Made by a program: the position numbers and the translations under genes | Notes under the pieces: generated by a model | The model's input: only the letters and a program-made list of their open reading frames with translations | The model's database searches: none | What the model was told of the DNA's origin: nothing | Source of the DNA: CAZYVA01 sp964650695 | GTDB taxonomy: Bacteria > Bacillota > Clostridia > Lachnospirales > Lachnospiraceae | Assembly (NCBI GenBank): GCA_964650695.1 | Contig: CAZYVA010000021.1 | Span: forward strand, 1-22,174 | DNA length: 22,174 nucleotides | Direction: 5' to 3' | In this document: positions 1-6,976 of the stretch, one piece after another | Layout of the letters: every line of letters begins with the position of its first letter | How positions within the stretch are numbered: position 1 is the first letter of the stretch

Positions 1-571
1 CCTGTATCACTTCCTCGATCAGATCTTTCACTTTTTGCTCAGTCAGATCCGGTTTTTCCTTTCTGATATCCGCGATCAAGCTCTTCACTTCATCCTTTGT
101 CAGGTCGATTCCTTTCTCTTTCAACTTCACGATGAGACTTTCTATTTCCTCGTCGGTCAGCCCTGTATCTTCCCCCGCCTGATCGGCCTGATCTATCCGT
201 TCTTCTTTGTTTTCCTGGGCGGTCTTTTCCGCCGTTTCTTTTTTCGGCTTCTTTTTTGTTGCCTCCGCCGTCTCTTTCGTTGTCTCCTCCGCGCTTTGAC
301 TGGTCTCCTTATTCTCTTCTTCTGTGGTCTTAGCGCTTTGTCCGGCTTCTTTGCTTTCCTCTTCCTTGTCCTTCTTTTCCGCTTTTTCTTCTTTGGATTC
401 TTCCTCTACCGGTTTTGTGTTTTCCTCCGATCCCTCGCCTGCAGAATCAACACTTTCAATCGCTTCTCCATTATTTTCCGCTGAAGCTTCCAGAACAAAA
501 GCCGACTGTAGCTGCCCTGTGAGTACGCAAACACTCACGCCCAACACGACGGCTGCTTTTTGTAAAAACAT
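1..571 (-). CDS. Secreted Glu/Lys-rich protein, DUF1002-like helical repeats, 3' end beyond the window
   Basis: The frame is open from an ATG at 571 to the window edge, giving 190 residues with no stop seen, so the C-terminus is missing. An AAAGGGA ribosome site lies about 10 nt before the ATG. Residues 1-31 form a signal peptide: Lys at position 5, a hydrophobic stretch, then a likely cut after LEASA, so the product should be exported. Residues about 34-135 are low-complexity and very rich in Glu, Lys, Thr and Ser, with no hydrophobic core, like a disordered spacer. From about residue 137 there are two or three amphipathic helix units of the pattern 'LT-x-EE-x4-LI-x-KLKEKG', resembling the helical repeats of DUF1002 secreted proteins of Clostridia; this is recollection only. 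It is transcribed away from the DUF1836 gene and has its own promoter and a structured leader. The function is unknown. Confidence 0.8.
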   Translation of the reverse strand, partial: MFLQKAAVVLGVSVCVLTGQLQSAFVLEASAENNGEAIESVDSAGEGSEENTKPVEEESKEEKAEKKDKEEESKEAGQSAKTTEEENKETSQSAEETTKETAEATKKKPKKETAEKTAQENKEERIDQADQAGEDTGLTDEEIESLIVKLKEKGIDLTKDEVKSLIADIRKEKPDLTEQKVKDLIEEVIQ

Positions 572-621
572 AGATGCGTCATCCCTTTCTATTGACCAAT
601 GTCATGCATCCTTTATTTCCA

Positions 622-669
622 CAGGCAGTTAGACATACCCAAATGCTGCCTGATAGGAGTAACTGCCTG
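622..669 (-). repeat. 10-bp inverted repeat with an alternative inner arm in the leader
   Basis: CAGGCAGTTA (622-631) is a perfect inverted match to TAACTGCCTG (660-669). A further CTGCCTG at 646-652 can also pair with the first seven bases at 622-628, so two mutually exclusive hairpins are possible. It lies between the promoter and the ribosome site of the secreted-protein gene. It could be an RNA control element or a protein operator; there is no T-tract, so it is not a simple terminator. Confidence 0.5.
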
Positions 670-699
670 CAAAAATAATCATTTAAACTATATTTTTTG

Positions 700-728
700 A
701 TTATACTCTCGCCTGTTAAAAAAATCAA
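700..728 (-). promoter_or_regulatory. SigA-type promoter of the secreted-protein gene
   Basis: On the minus strand TTGATT is followed by exactly 17 nt and a perfect TATAAT. Transcription would start near 693 and give a leader of about 120 nt that contains the inverted repeats at 622-669. Confidence 0.65.
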
Positions 729-799
729 CCTCTCTGTTTTATCTTACGATCCACACGCACAGGAGGAGCGACGAAGAGGAACGGATGAAAAAAATTCCC

Positions 800-828
800 T
801 TGTCATCTGGTTTTCCATACTATATAAT
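800..828 (+). promoter_or_regulatory. Strong SigA-type promoter, probably for the DUF1836 gene
   Basis: TTGTCA (800-805), 17 nt, then TATAAT (823-828) gives 11 of 12 consensus matches. Transcription would start near 835, leaving an untranslated leader of about 180 nt before the ATG at 1017. I see no clear structure or small gene in that leader. The rest of the gene-free stretch 572-1016 holds the opposing promoter and its repeats. Confidence 0.65.
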
Positions 829-1016
829 AAATATGTTTCAACAATATATCCTGTTATAGCCTAGCAAACAAGTGCGCTGCTATCCACAGCCGCCTCACTC
901 CCATCCATAAAAAGCTATCAGCCGTTGCCGCGCAGCTTATTCGTTTATCCATGCGGGTGAAGCGACGGGTTTCATCATATGTGTATTTTGAAAAAAGTGA
1001 AAGGAATGGTAGAAAT

Positions 1017-1661
1017 ATGACCGGCGACACAAAAGCGATGCTCCGGGGCATTTTGGAAAATATTGCACGGATGAATTATATAAAACCGGATGACGTCCCC
1101 GGCATCGATCTGTATATGGATCAAGTTACCACATTCATGGATGAGCAGCTTGCATCCAGCAAACGCTATGAGGACGATAAGATACTGACAAAGACGATGA
1201 TTAACAACTATGCGAAAAACAATCTCCTTCCTCCACCTGTGAAAAAAAAATATTCCAAAGCACATGTCCTGACGATGGTTTTCATCTATTATTTTAAAAA
1301 CATCCTATCCATCAAAGACATCGGGACGCTGCTGGAACCGATCACGGGGAAATATTTCGATGGACAGGAAACGTTGGATATGGATGATATCTACAGCGAA
1401 ATATTAAAGCTTCAAAAATCAAGAATCGGTACGGTTGCAAAAGATATCGCCAGATCCTACAACGGCGCTCTGAAAAGTTTCCCTGATGCCCCGGAAAATG
1501 ACCAGGATTACCTGCAGCTTTTTGCCTTTATCTGCAGCCTGAGCTTTGACATCTATGTAAAAAAGCTGCTGATGCAGAAACTGATTGATGAATTTGCTGA
1601 AAAACAAGACAAGAACAGAAAAAAGGAAAAGCCAAAAAAACAGGATAAAACCGAAAAATAA
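1017..1661 (+). CDS. DUF1836 domain protein
   Basis: The product is 214 residues from the ATG at 1017, which has AAGGA about 11 nt upstream. An in-frame ATG at 951 would add 22 basic residues but has no ribosome site, so I prefer 1017. The central part, with 'NNYAKNNLLPPPVKKKYSK' at about residues 63-81, is the hallmark of DUF1836, a family often found in Firmicutes and thought to carry a MerR-like helix-turn-helix; the regulatory role is inferred, not shown. The helix following the motif is hydrophobic, and the tail from about residue 195 is an almost pure Lys/Glu/Asp/Gln segment, likely disordered. It sits alone between an opposing secreted-protein gene and a convergent YerC-like gene, so context gives no partner. 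Confidence 0.8.
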   Translation: MTGDTKAMLRGILENIARMNYIKPDDVPGIDLYMDQVTTFMDEQLASSKRYEDDKILTKTMINNYAKNNLLPPPVKKKYSKAHVLTMVFIYYFKNILSIKDIGTLLEPITGKYFDGQETLDMDDIYSEILKLQKSRIGTVAKDIARSYNGALKSFPDAPENDQDYLQLFAFICSLSFDIYVKKLLMQKLIDEFAEKQDKNRKKEKPKKQDKTEK

Positions 1662-1664
1662 GCC

Positions 1665-1702
1665 CTAAAAAACTGCCGCTTAATGCGCCATCCATCGCGG
1701 CA
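1665..1702 (-). terminator. Possible rho-independent terminator after the YerC-like gene
   Basis: On the minus strand TGCCGC and GCGGCA form a 6-bp stem with a 17-nt loop, followed by AG and six T residues. It lies 62 nt beyond the YerC-like stop codon. The long loop makes it only moderately convincing. Confidence 0.4.
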
Positions 1703-1763
1703 ATCCCGTATGGCGGCCCTTTATTCCTTTCAAGACGCCAGATCCATGCGGCACCGCCCCCGC

Positions 1764-2051
1764 TTATTTGTTGATCCGGGCAAATACCATATCATACCCA
1801 TCGTTCCCATAATTCAGGGAACGGTTGACCCGGCTTATGGTCGCGGTGGAGGCTCCTGTATGTTCCGCTATCTCCAGATAAGTCCTGTGCTCCCTCAGCA
1901 TTTTCGCAACCTCAAAACGCTGGGATAAAGAAAGAAGCTCATTGACAGTACAGATATCCTCAAAAAAGGTGTAACATTCCTCCTTGTCCTTCAAGCTTAG
2001 GATTGCTTCGAAAAGATAGTCTACCGCTTCCGTCCGGATATTCTTGCTCAT
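1764..2051 (-). CDS. yerC: YerC/YecD-type TrpR-like DNA-binding protein
   Basis: The product is 95 residues, typical for this family of about 95-105. It starts at an ATG at 2051 with AGGAGAGG about 4 nt upstream; an in-frame start 14 codons earlier lacks a ribosome site and contains a basic stretch unlike the family. The conserved 'SLSQRFEVAKML' segment (about residues 42-53) and the helix-turn-helix 'YLEIAEHTGASTATISRVN' (about 58-76) are the TrpR-superfamily signature. Unlike true TrpR these proteins are not known to sense tryptophan, and their target is not established. It lies 74 bp downstream of the PHP phosphatase in the same direction but has its own candidate promoter in that gap. It is probably a dimeric transcription regulator, cytoplasmic. 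Confidence 0.85.
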   Translation of the reverse strand: MSKNIRTEAVDYLFEAILSLKDKEECYTFFEDICTVNELLSLSQRFEVAKMLREHRTYLEIAEHTGASTATISRVNRSLNYGNDGYDMVFARINK

Positions 2052-2083
2052 TTGCCCTCTCCTTTTCCTGATATTCTCTGTGT

Positions 2084-2112
2084 ATTTTAGCACAGTAAAT
2101 CTTTAAAGTCCA
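2084..2112 (-). promoter_or_regulatory. Candidate promoter of yerC with extended -10
   Basis: On the minus strand TGGACT, 17 nt, then TAAAAT preceded by TGC (an extended -10). A 6-bp inverted repeat AAGTCC/GGACTT (2106-2111 and 2118-2123) overlaps the -35 region; it could be an operator or the end hairpin of the upstream PHP gene. Confidence 0.5.
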
Positions 2113-2125
2113 TACCCGGACTTCC

Positions 2126-2839
2126 TTAACCTTTCAGCCTTTTCCGGAATTCCTCCAATGACCGGTTCGCAATCAGTTCTTCCGGGAACTTTGCTTCCTT
2201 CAGCAATTGCTCTGCATACCCGTACTCCGCAATGGCGGTATCCACATGGGCGTCCGAACTAAGGGCAACCATAGTTCCGTATTTCTTACAGTTTTCAAGC
2301 ATGATACAGGCATTTTCCCACGTATTGACCCGGAACCCCTTCGGGCTCAGAGAAGAATTATTCAATTCCAGAAGCGTCCCGGCTTCTTTCGCCTTTCTCG
2401 CCAGAACATCATAATCCACCGGGAATCTCCCATCATCCGGGTGCCCGATAATATCCGCGCAGCCTTTTTCTAGTACATTCAGATATGCTTCCGTCACCGC
2501 TTCTTTGGTTCTCTCTCCTTGATAACACACTGTATGCATGCTGGCAATCACAATATCTAGTTCCGCCAGTACCTTATCCGGCAAATCCACCTTGCCAGTC
2601 TCATCCATAATATTCAGCTCCGCTCCCAAAAACAGCTCAATCCCATACATCTGCCTTGGAACGACCTTGAGGTTTTGAAAATAAGCCATATTCGCGGTTG
2701 CTTTCATTCCAGGCGCATGTTCCGTGATCGCCAGGGCTTTCAACCCCTTCCCGGAAGCCATCGAAGCCATCTCCCGAATCGTGTTATATGCATGCCCGCT
2801 GATCAATGTATGTGTATGTGTATCAATCTCAACCTTCAT
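2126..2839 (-). CDS. PHP-family metal-dependent phosphatase (YcdX type)
   Basis: The product is 237 residues from the ATG at 2839, preceded by AAAGGA and GGAGG; an upstream ATG at 2884 has no ribosome site and would delay the conserved N-terminus. All metal ligands of the PHP/YcdX family can be picked out: His8 and His10 in 'DTHTHT', His16, His41 in 'ITEHAPGM', Glu74 in 'GAEL', His102 in 'SMHTV', His133 in 'GHPDD', and Asp196 with His198 in 'SSDAHVD'. The family uses a trinuclear metal site to hydrolyse phosphate esters; the natural substrate of YcdX-type members is not fixed, and histidinol-phosphate phosphatase is the other possibility. No his genes are nearby, which argues against that. 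The length and complete ligand set indicate an active cytoplasmic enzyme. Confidence 0.88.
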   Translation of the reverse strand: MKVEIDTHTHTLISGHAYNTIREMASMASGKGLKALAITEHAPGMKATANMAYFQNLKVVPRQMYGIELFLGAELNIMDETGKVDLPDKVLAELDIVIASMHTVCYQGERTKEAVTEAYLNVLEKGCADIIGHPDDGRFPVDYDVLARKAKEAGTLLELNNSSLSPKGFRVNTWENACIMLENCKKYGTMVALSSDAHVDTAIAEYGYAEQLLKEAKFPEELIANRSLEEFRKRLKG

Positions 2840-2952
2840 CCTCCACTCGTTTCCTTTCTGCTTTGCCTGTATGAGGCTTTTCATATACTGCTATGGGTTC
2901 CGCCCTTGCTGTTCAGTATATTCTTTTTTTGCGAAAATGTCCACTTCCATTC

Positions 2953-2981
2953 TTGACAGAGCATAACTATACCGATATTCT
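2953..2981 (+). promoter_or_regulatory. Candidate promoter upstream of the Dlt-like operon
   Basis: A perfect TTGACA (2953-2958), 17 nt, then TATTCT (2976-2981). The gene-free stretch 2840-3334 also holds a second candidate -10 at 3170 and a hairpin at 3054-3075 (TAGCGG/CCGCTA with a 6-nt loop). Either promoter could serve the operon. Confidence 0.5.
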
Positions 2982-3166
2982 AGTATTCGAAACGAAATAC
3001 CTTTCTGTTCCACGCAGCATAAATCTTCAGTCTGCAAGGCGGATGGACGATGGCGTAGCGGCGGCTACCGCTATGGAATCCAACATAACAGATGGAACTT
3101 TGGCCGTGAATAGCAGCAAGTGGTCCAGGCGTCCACAGAAATATACTGGAATCCGCCCCTGTCTTG

Positions 3167-3175
3167 TGCTATACT
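3167..3175 (+). promoter_or_regulatory. Extended -10 element, second candidate promoter
   Basis: TGCTATACT is an extended -10 with 5 of 6 matches in the hexamer; the -35 region (TGGAAT, 17 nt upstream) is poor. It would give a leader of about 150 nt before the ligase ATG. Confidence 0.4.
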
Positions 3176-3334
3176 AGAAAAACATGGATAAAACCGGCAA
3201 TATCCTGATGAAGCCACATGTATCGTGAACCCCATACGGAACTATTTTCACAGGAGCCGCCTATCAATAACCTGTGCAGACGGCGTAAGGTCATCCATCC
3301 ACACAGGCAAAGCGGGAAAAAAGGGAGGGCAACT

Positions 3335-4888
3335 ATGCTTTGCAATGTAAGTGAATTATTGTCGCAGGCAGCCGTTTCCTATGCGGAAAAAACAGCTCTG
3401 GTTGATATGGAAGAAGAAATTTCTTTTTTAGAACTTGAAAGCCGTGCCAAACGGATCGGGTCTTATTTTATCGGGAAGGGATTCTTCCGCTGCCCGGTCG
3501 TCGTCCTGTGCGGCCGCGACGCGGCCAGCGTGGTTTCCTTCCTCGGTATAGCAATAAGCGGGAATTATTATGTCCCGGTGGACGCGCAGATCCCGCCGTC
3601 CCGCATAGCTGCGATCCTAAAGACTTTTACCGGATCCCACACCCCGGTTTCGATCCTCGCGGGGAGGAATCAGGAAAAAACCGTTTCTGCCATCATGGAA
3701 TCCCTGGATGGCGGCATCCCTGCCTGTTACCTGGATGATCTTTTAGAAACTTCCATTGATGAAAGCAGACTGTGCGCATGCCGGAAGCGGACACTGGATA
3801 TCGACCCGCTCTATATGATTTTTACTTCCGGTTCCACCGGTGTCCCAAAGGGGGTCATCAAAAACCAGCGTTCTATTTTAACCTTTATGGATGCATTCAC
3901 GAATACGTTCGGCATCACAGACAAGGATGTGCTGGGCGGGCAAGCCCCCTTTGACTTCGATGTATCGGCCAAAGATATCTACACAATGCTATATACAGGC
4001 GCCACGCTCGTTGTATTCCCGAAGCTTTTTTTCTCTTTCCCGAAAAAGCTGATGGATGCTATGAACCGGTACAAGGTCACTACGATTATCTGGGCGGCGT
4101 CCGCGCTGAGCGTTGTTGTAAAAATGAATGCCATGGAACACGACACGCCGCATTATTTAAAGCGTGTGCTCTTTTCCGGGGAAGTCCTGCCGATCCCGCA
4201 CCTGAACGTCTGGAGGAAGCGCCTGCCAGACGCTATGTTTGTCAATCTGTATGCGCCGACAGAAGTCACAGGGAACTGCACTTACTACATTGTAGACCGG
4301 GACTTCAAGGATACGGAGACACTTCCTCTGGGAACCTGTTTCCCCAACATTGAAATCCTTGTCCTGAAGGAGGACCACACCCCCGCGCTTCCCGGAGAAA
4401 CCGGAACCATCTATGTGCGGGGCGCTTTCCTCTCGATGGGCTATTTTGCAAACGCAAAAAAGACATCCGCCGTTTTTATACAGAATCCCTCGCAGGACCA
4501 TTACCCCGACATGGTTTACAATACTGGCGATTTAGCGGAATGCCTGCCAGAAGGCGGTTACCGGTTCCTCTCCCGTCAGGATTTCCAGATCAAGCACCAC
4601 GGACACCGGATTGAACTGGGCGACATCGAAACCGCTGTCAACACGGTCCAGGCCGTCCGCGCCTGCGCCGCCGTCTATGATAAAAAGAACGAGCGCATCG
4701 TCCTGTTTGCAGAAGGAGAGGGCCTGACCGTCCGCGCTTTGCTTAAAGAACTCCGGAGAATGCTGCCAAAGTACATGCTTCCGGAAAAAATGGTATTTAT
4801 GGAAGAACTCCCGCTCAATAAAAATATGAAAATCGACCGCCGCCTCCTGCAGATGCAAGCCGAAGGATCCGGCTCCGCCGGGTCATAG
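3335..4888 (+). CDS. DltA-like adenylating ligase with altered substrate pocket
   Basis: The product is 517 residues from the ATG at 3335, preceded by AAGGGAGGG; DltA is usually about 500-510. It activates a carboxylic acid with ATP and loads it on the carrier protein encoded next door. Motifs of the ANL superfamily appear in order: P-loop 'TSGSTGVPKG' at residues 164-173, 'QAPFDFDVSAKD', 'YAPTE' (Gly to Ala against the usual YGPTE), 'YNTGD', 'RQDFQIKHHGHRIEL', and a C-terminal 'NMKIDRR' that holds the A10 Lys. The overall match is clearly to DltA, but the 'FCGE' motif of DltA, whose Cys lines the D-alanine side-chain pocket, reads 'FSGE' here (Ser281). The substrate may still be D-alanine, or another small amino or hydroxy acid. 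It is the first gene of a four-gene operon. The symbol dltA is withheld for that reason. Confidence 0.85.
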   Translation: MLCNVSELLSQAAVSYAEKTALVDMEEEISFLELESRAKRIGSYFIGKGFFRCPVVVLCGRDAASVVSFLGIAISGNYYVPVDAQIPPSRIAAILKTFTGSHTPVSILAGRNQEKTVSAIMESLDGGIPACYLDDLLETSIDESRLCACRKRTLDIDPLYMIFTSGSTGVPKGVIKNQRSILTFMDAFTNTFGITDKDVLGGQAPFDFDVSAKDIYTMLYTGATLVVFPKLFFSFPKKLMDAMNRYKVTTIIWAASALSVVVKMNAMEHDTPHYLKRVLFSGEVLPIPHLNVWRKRLPDAMFVNLYAPTEVTGNCTYYIVDRDFKDTETLPLGTCFPNIEILVLKEDHTPALPGETGTIYVRGAFLSMGYFANAKKTSAVFIQNPSQDHYPDMVYNTGDLAECLPEGGYRFLSRQDFQIKHHGHRIELGDIETAVNTVQAVRACAAVYDKKNERIVLFAEGEGLTVRALLKELRRMLPKYMLPEKMVFMEELPLNKNMKIDRRLLQMQAEGSGSAGS

Positions 4889-4970
4889 CCCATGCAGGTT
4901 GCGCACGGTCACCCAGCATAGATAACAGAACATAAAATATGCCATAGGGAACACGGTATAGAAAGAGGTC

Positions 4971-5204
4971 ATGATGGAAAAAGTATTAGAGATTTTGGAG
5001 GAAATCCGGCCGGATGTGGATTTTATGAGCCAGACTGCAATCATTGATGATGGGATTTTGGATTCCTTCGATATCATTGCTGTCACAGCGGAATTCAATG
5101 AAGAATTTGACATCAACATCCCCATCCACGAGCTGGAACCGGAGCGTTACAATACTGTCGCAAATATCTGGCAGCTCATCCAGGAATTACAGGAAGAGGA
5201 CTGA
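4971..5204 (+). CDS. Acyl carrier protein, DltC-like
   Basis: The product is 77 residues. ATG codons at 4971 and 4974 follow AAAGAGG; spacing favours the second, which would shorten the product by one residue. The phosphopantetheine site is Ser32 in 'DDGILDSFD', and the acidic four-helix pattern is that of DltC (about 78-81 residues). It would carry the acid activated by the upstream ligase, in the cytoplasm, to the MBOAT protein. It lies 82 bp after the ligase and its stop codon is directly followed by the MBOAT ATG, with one base between, so the two are probably translationally coupled. In classic dlt operons the carrier follows dltB; here it precedes it. Confidence 0.88.
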   Translation: MMEKVLEILEEIRPDVDFMSQTAIIDDGILDSFDIIAVTAEFNEEFDINIPIHELEPERYNTVANIWQLIQELQEED

Positions 5205-5205
5205 T

Positions 5206-6804
5206 ATGGGAATCACCACGCTTAATTTTTTTGTATTCCTTGCAGCCGGACTGGCGGTTTATTACGTGATCCCGAAAAGATGCCAGTGGATCTGGCTTCT
5301 GATCCTTAGCGGTATCTTTTACGTCAAAGCAAGCAAGGCTTTATCTATTTTTATCGCTGTTACCTGTATATCCATCCATTTACTGGCGCTGCTCTGCGAG
5401 CGTTCCGACAAACGCTATAAAGCGGAGCTTGCAAAAATCAAGGCCGGGGAATCCACGCAGGACAAAAAAGCCATCAAGGCACAAAACATCAGACGCAAGC
5501 GCGTCTTTATCTGGCTCAGCATCATCATCAACCTTGGAATGCTGGTTGTGCTGAAATTTTACGATTTGATCATCTCAGAGGTGAACCTGCGCTGGTTCAG
5601 CGGTGAGGAAAACTTTTTCCCACTGCTGCATCTTGCGATGCCGCTTGGGATTTCTTTTTATACCTTCCAGGCTGTCGGCTATCTGGTGGACGTTTACCGG
5701 GGAAAGACAAAGGCGGAACACAACTTTTTCAAAACCACTCTGTTCATTACATTTTTCCCACAGATTTTACAGGGCCCCATCTCCCGGTTTGATCAGCTTG
5801 CACCCCAGCTTTTCGGAGGACACAAATTCAACTATCCCAAAATGGTAAATGGATTTTACCTGATGCTCTGGGGGCTGTTCAAAAAAATGGTGATTGCAGA
5901 CCGGGCAGGCATCCTGTGCAACCAGGTCTTCAACCAATACCAGGATTACCACGGCTTTCAGTTCTGGGTCGCTATTTTAGCATATGCCGCGCAGATGTAC
6001 GGGGATTTCTCCGGGGGGATCGATATCATCCGGGGAGCCGCGCAAATGTTTGGCATCGATATGGCAGAAAACTTCGACCGTCCTTACTTTTCCAAAGATA
6101 TCCCTGAATTTTGGCGGCGCTGGCATGTGACTTTGGGAACATGGTTCCGGGATTACTTGTTTTACCCGTTTTCCCTTTCCTCTTTTTCCCAGAAGTTTTC
6201 CAAAAAGCTACGGAAAAAGGGGCATTCTTACCTTGCCAAGTACCTGCCTTCTTATATCGCATGCATGTTGCTCTGGCTGGCGAACGGTGCATGGCACGGA
6301 GCCGGGACGCAATTCATCCTGTTCGGCGTCTACCACGGAATTTTAACAGTTCTTTCCATGGCATTCCACAAAAGGCTGGTAGAAACCGGAAACAAACTGC
6401 ACATCAACCAGCAGTGCGGTTCGTGGAAATTATTCCAGATTTTACGTACCTTTTTCCTCGTGGAAGTCGGACGCGTGATTTTTGTCACCCCCAATTTCCA
6501 CGCCTCTCTCGTGATGGCAAAATCGATGTTTACTGCACACAATTTTTGGATTTTCTTTGACGGGTCCATTTTTGAACTGGGGCTTGCGCGGCCGGATTTC
6601 CTTGTCCTTGCCGTCGCATGCCTGATCCTGCTCACGGTAGAGATCATACAGGAAGCGGCGCAGATCCGCATCCGGGAATGGCTGGCCGGGCAGAATCTGT
6701 GGCTTCGCTGGTTGCTTGCTTTCGGCCTGATATTCACGATATTGATTTTCGGCATTTACGGAAAAGGCTATGACGCAGCCGGATTCATCTACATGCAGTA
6801 TTGA
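5206..6804 (+). CDS. MBOAT membrane O-acyltransferase, DltB/AlgI-like
   Basis: The product is 532 residues from the ATG at 5206, one base after the carrier-protein stop; longer than DltB (about 400) and closer to AlgI-type proteins (about 470-520). Many hydrophobic segments mark a polytopic membrane protein. A Lys/Arg-rich cytoplasmic loop follows the second or third segment (about residues 60-105). The MBOAT motifs are present: 'PEFWRRWHVTLGTWFRDYL' with His307, and 'NGAWHGAG' with the catalytic-type His364. The family moves an acyl group from a carrier to a target across the membrane. The preceding carrier suggests a thioester donor as in the Dlt system; the acceptor (teichoic acid, another glycan) cannot be told. 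The next gene follows after 172 bp. Confidence 0.9.
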   Translation: MGITTLNFFVFLAAGLAVYYVIPKRCQWIWLLILSGIFYVKASKALSIFIAVTCISIHLLALLCERSDKRYKAELAKIKAGESTQDKKAIKAQNIRRKRVFIWLSIIINLGMLVVLKFYDLIISEVNLRWFSGEENFFPLLHLAMPLGISFYTFQAVGYLVDVYRGKTKAEHNFFKTTLFITFFPQILQGPISRFDQLAPQLFGGHKFNYPKMVNGFYLMLWGLFKKMVIADRAGILCNQVFNQYQDYHGFQFWVAILAYAAQMYGDFSGGIDIIRGAAQMFGIDMAENFDRPYFSKDIPEFWRRWHVTLGTWFRDYLFYPFSLSSFSQKFSKKLRKKGHSYLAKYLPSYIACMLLWLANGAWHGAGTQFILFGVYHGILTVLSMAFHKRLVETGNKLHINQQCGSWKLFQILRTFFLVEVGRVIFVTPNFHASLVMAKSMFTAHNFWIFFDGSIFELGLARPDFLVLAVACLILLTVEIIQEAAQIRIREWLAGQNLWLRWLLAFGLIFTILIFGIYGKGYDAAGFIYMQY

Positions 6805-6835
6805 ACCCGCGCACGGCCCTGCCGCTCCAGAGCCT

Positions 6836-6889
6836 TTGCCGCGCAGGTGCAGGATAACCAAAAGAAACCCCTACGCTGCGCCGCGGCAA
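6836..6889 (+). repeat. Hairpin between MBOAT and esterase genes
   Basis: TTGCCG-CGCAG (6836-6846) pairs with CTGCG-CCG-CGGCAA (6876-6889), an 11-bp GC-rich stem with a 3-nt bulge and a 29-nt loop. There is no T-tract. It lies inside the operon, before the ribosome site TAAGGAG of the esterase gene, and may set the ratio of the last product or be an RNA processing site. Confidence 0.5.
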
Positions 6890-6976
6890 TTCGCAGGTAC
6901 AGCTTCGTACACGCAATTAAGCTTCCTCCACCTCTTACGGGGTGCAGCGGATTCAGTTTCATAGTAAGGAGACGCC

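Noticed and set aside
35..632. Plus-strand open frames rich in Phe, Leu and Ser
   Set aside because: They are antisense to the Glu/Lys-rich secreted protein; GAA/AAG codons read backwards give Phe, Leu and Ser. The minus-strand frame has a signal peptide, ribosome site and promoter.
1683..1928. Small plus-strand gene after DUF1836
   Set aside because: Its body is antisense to the conserved helix-turn-helix of the YerC-like gene and it has no ribosome site.
5603..5848. Out-of-frame plus-strand frames inside the MBOAT gene
   Set aside because: They lie inside the strongly conserved MBOAT frame and lack ribosome sites.
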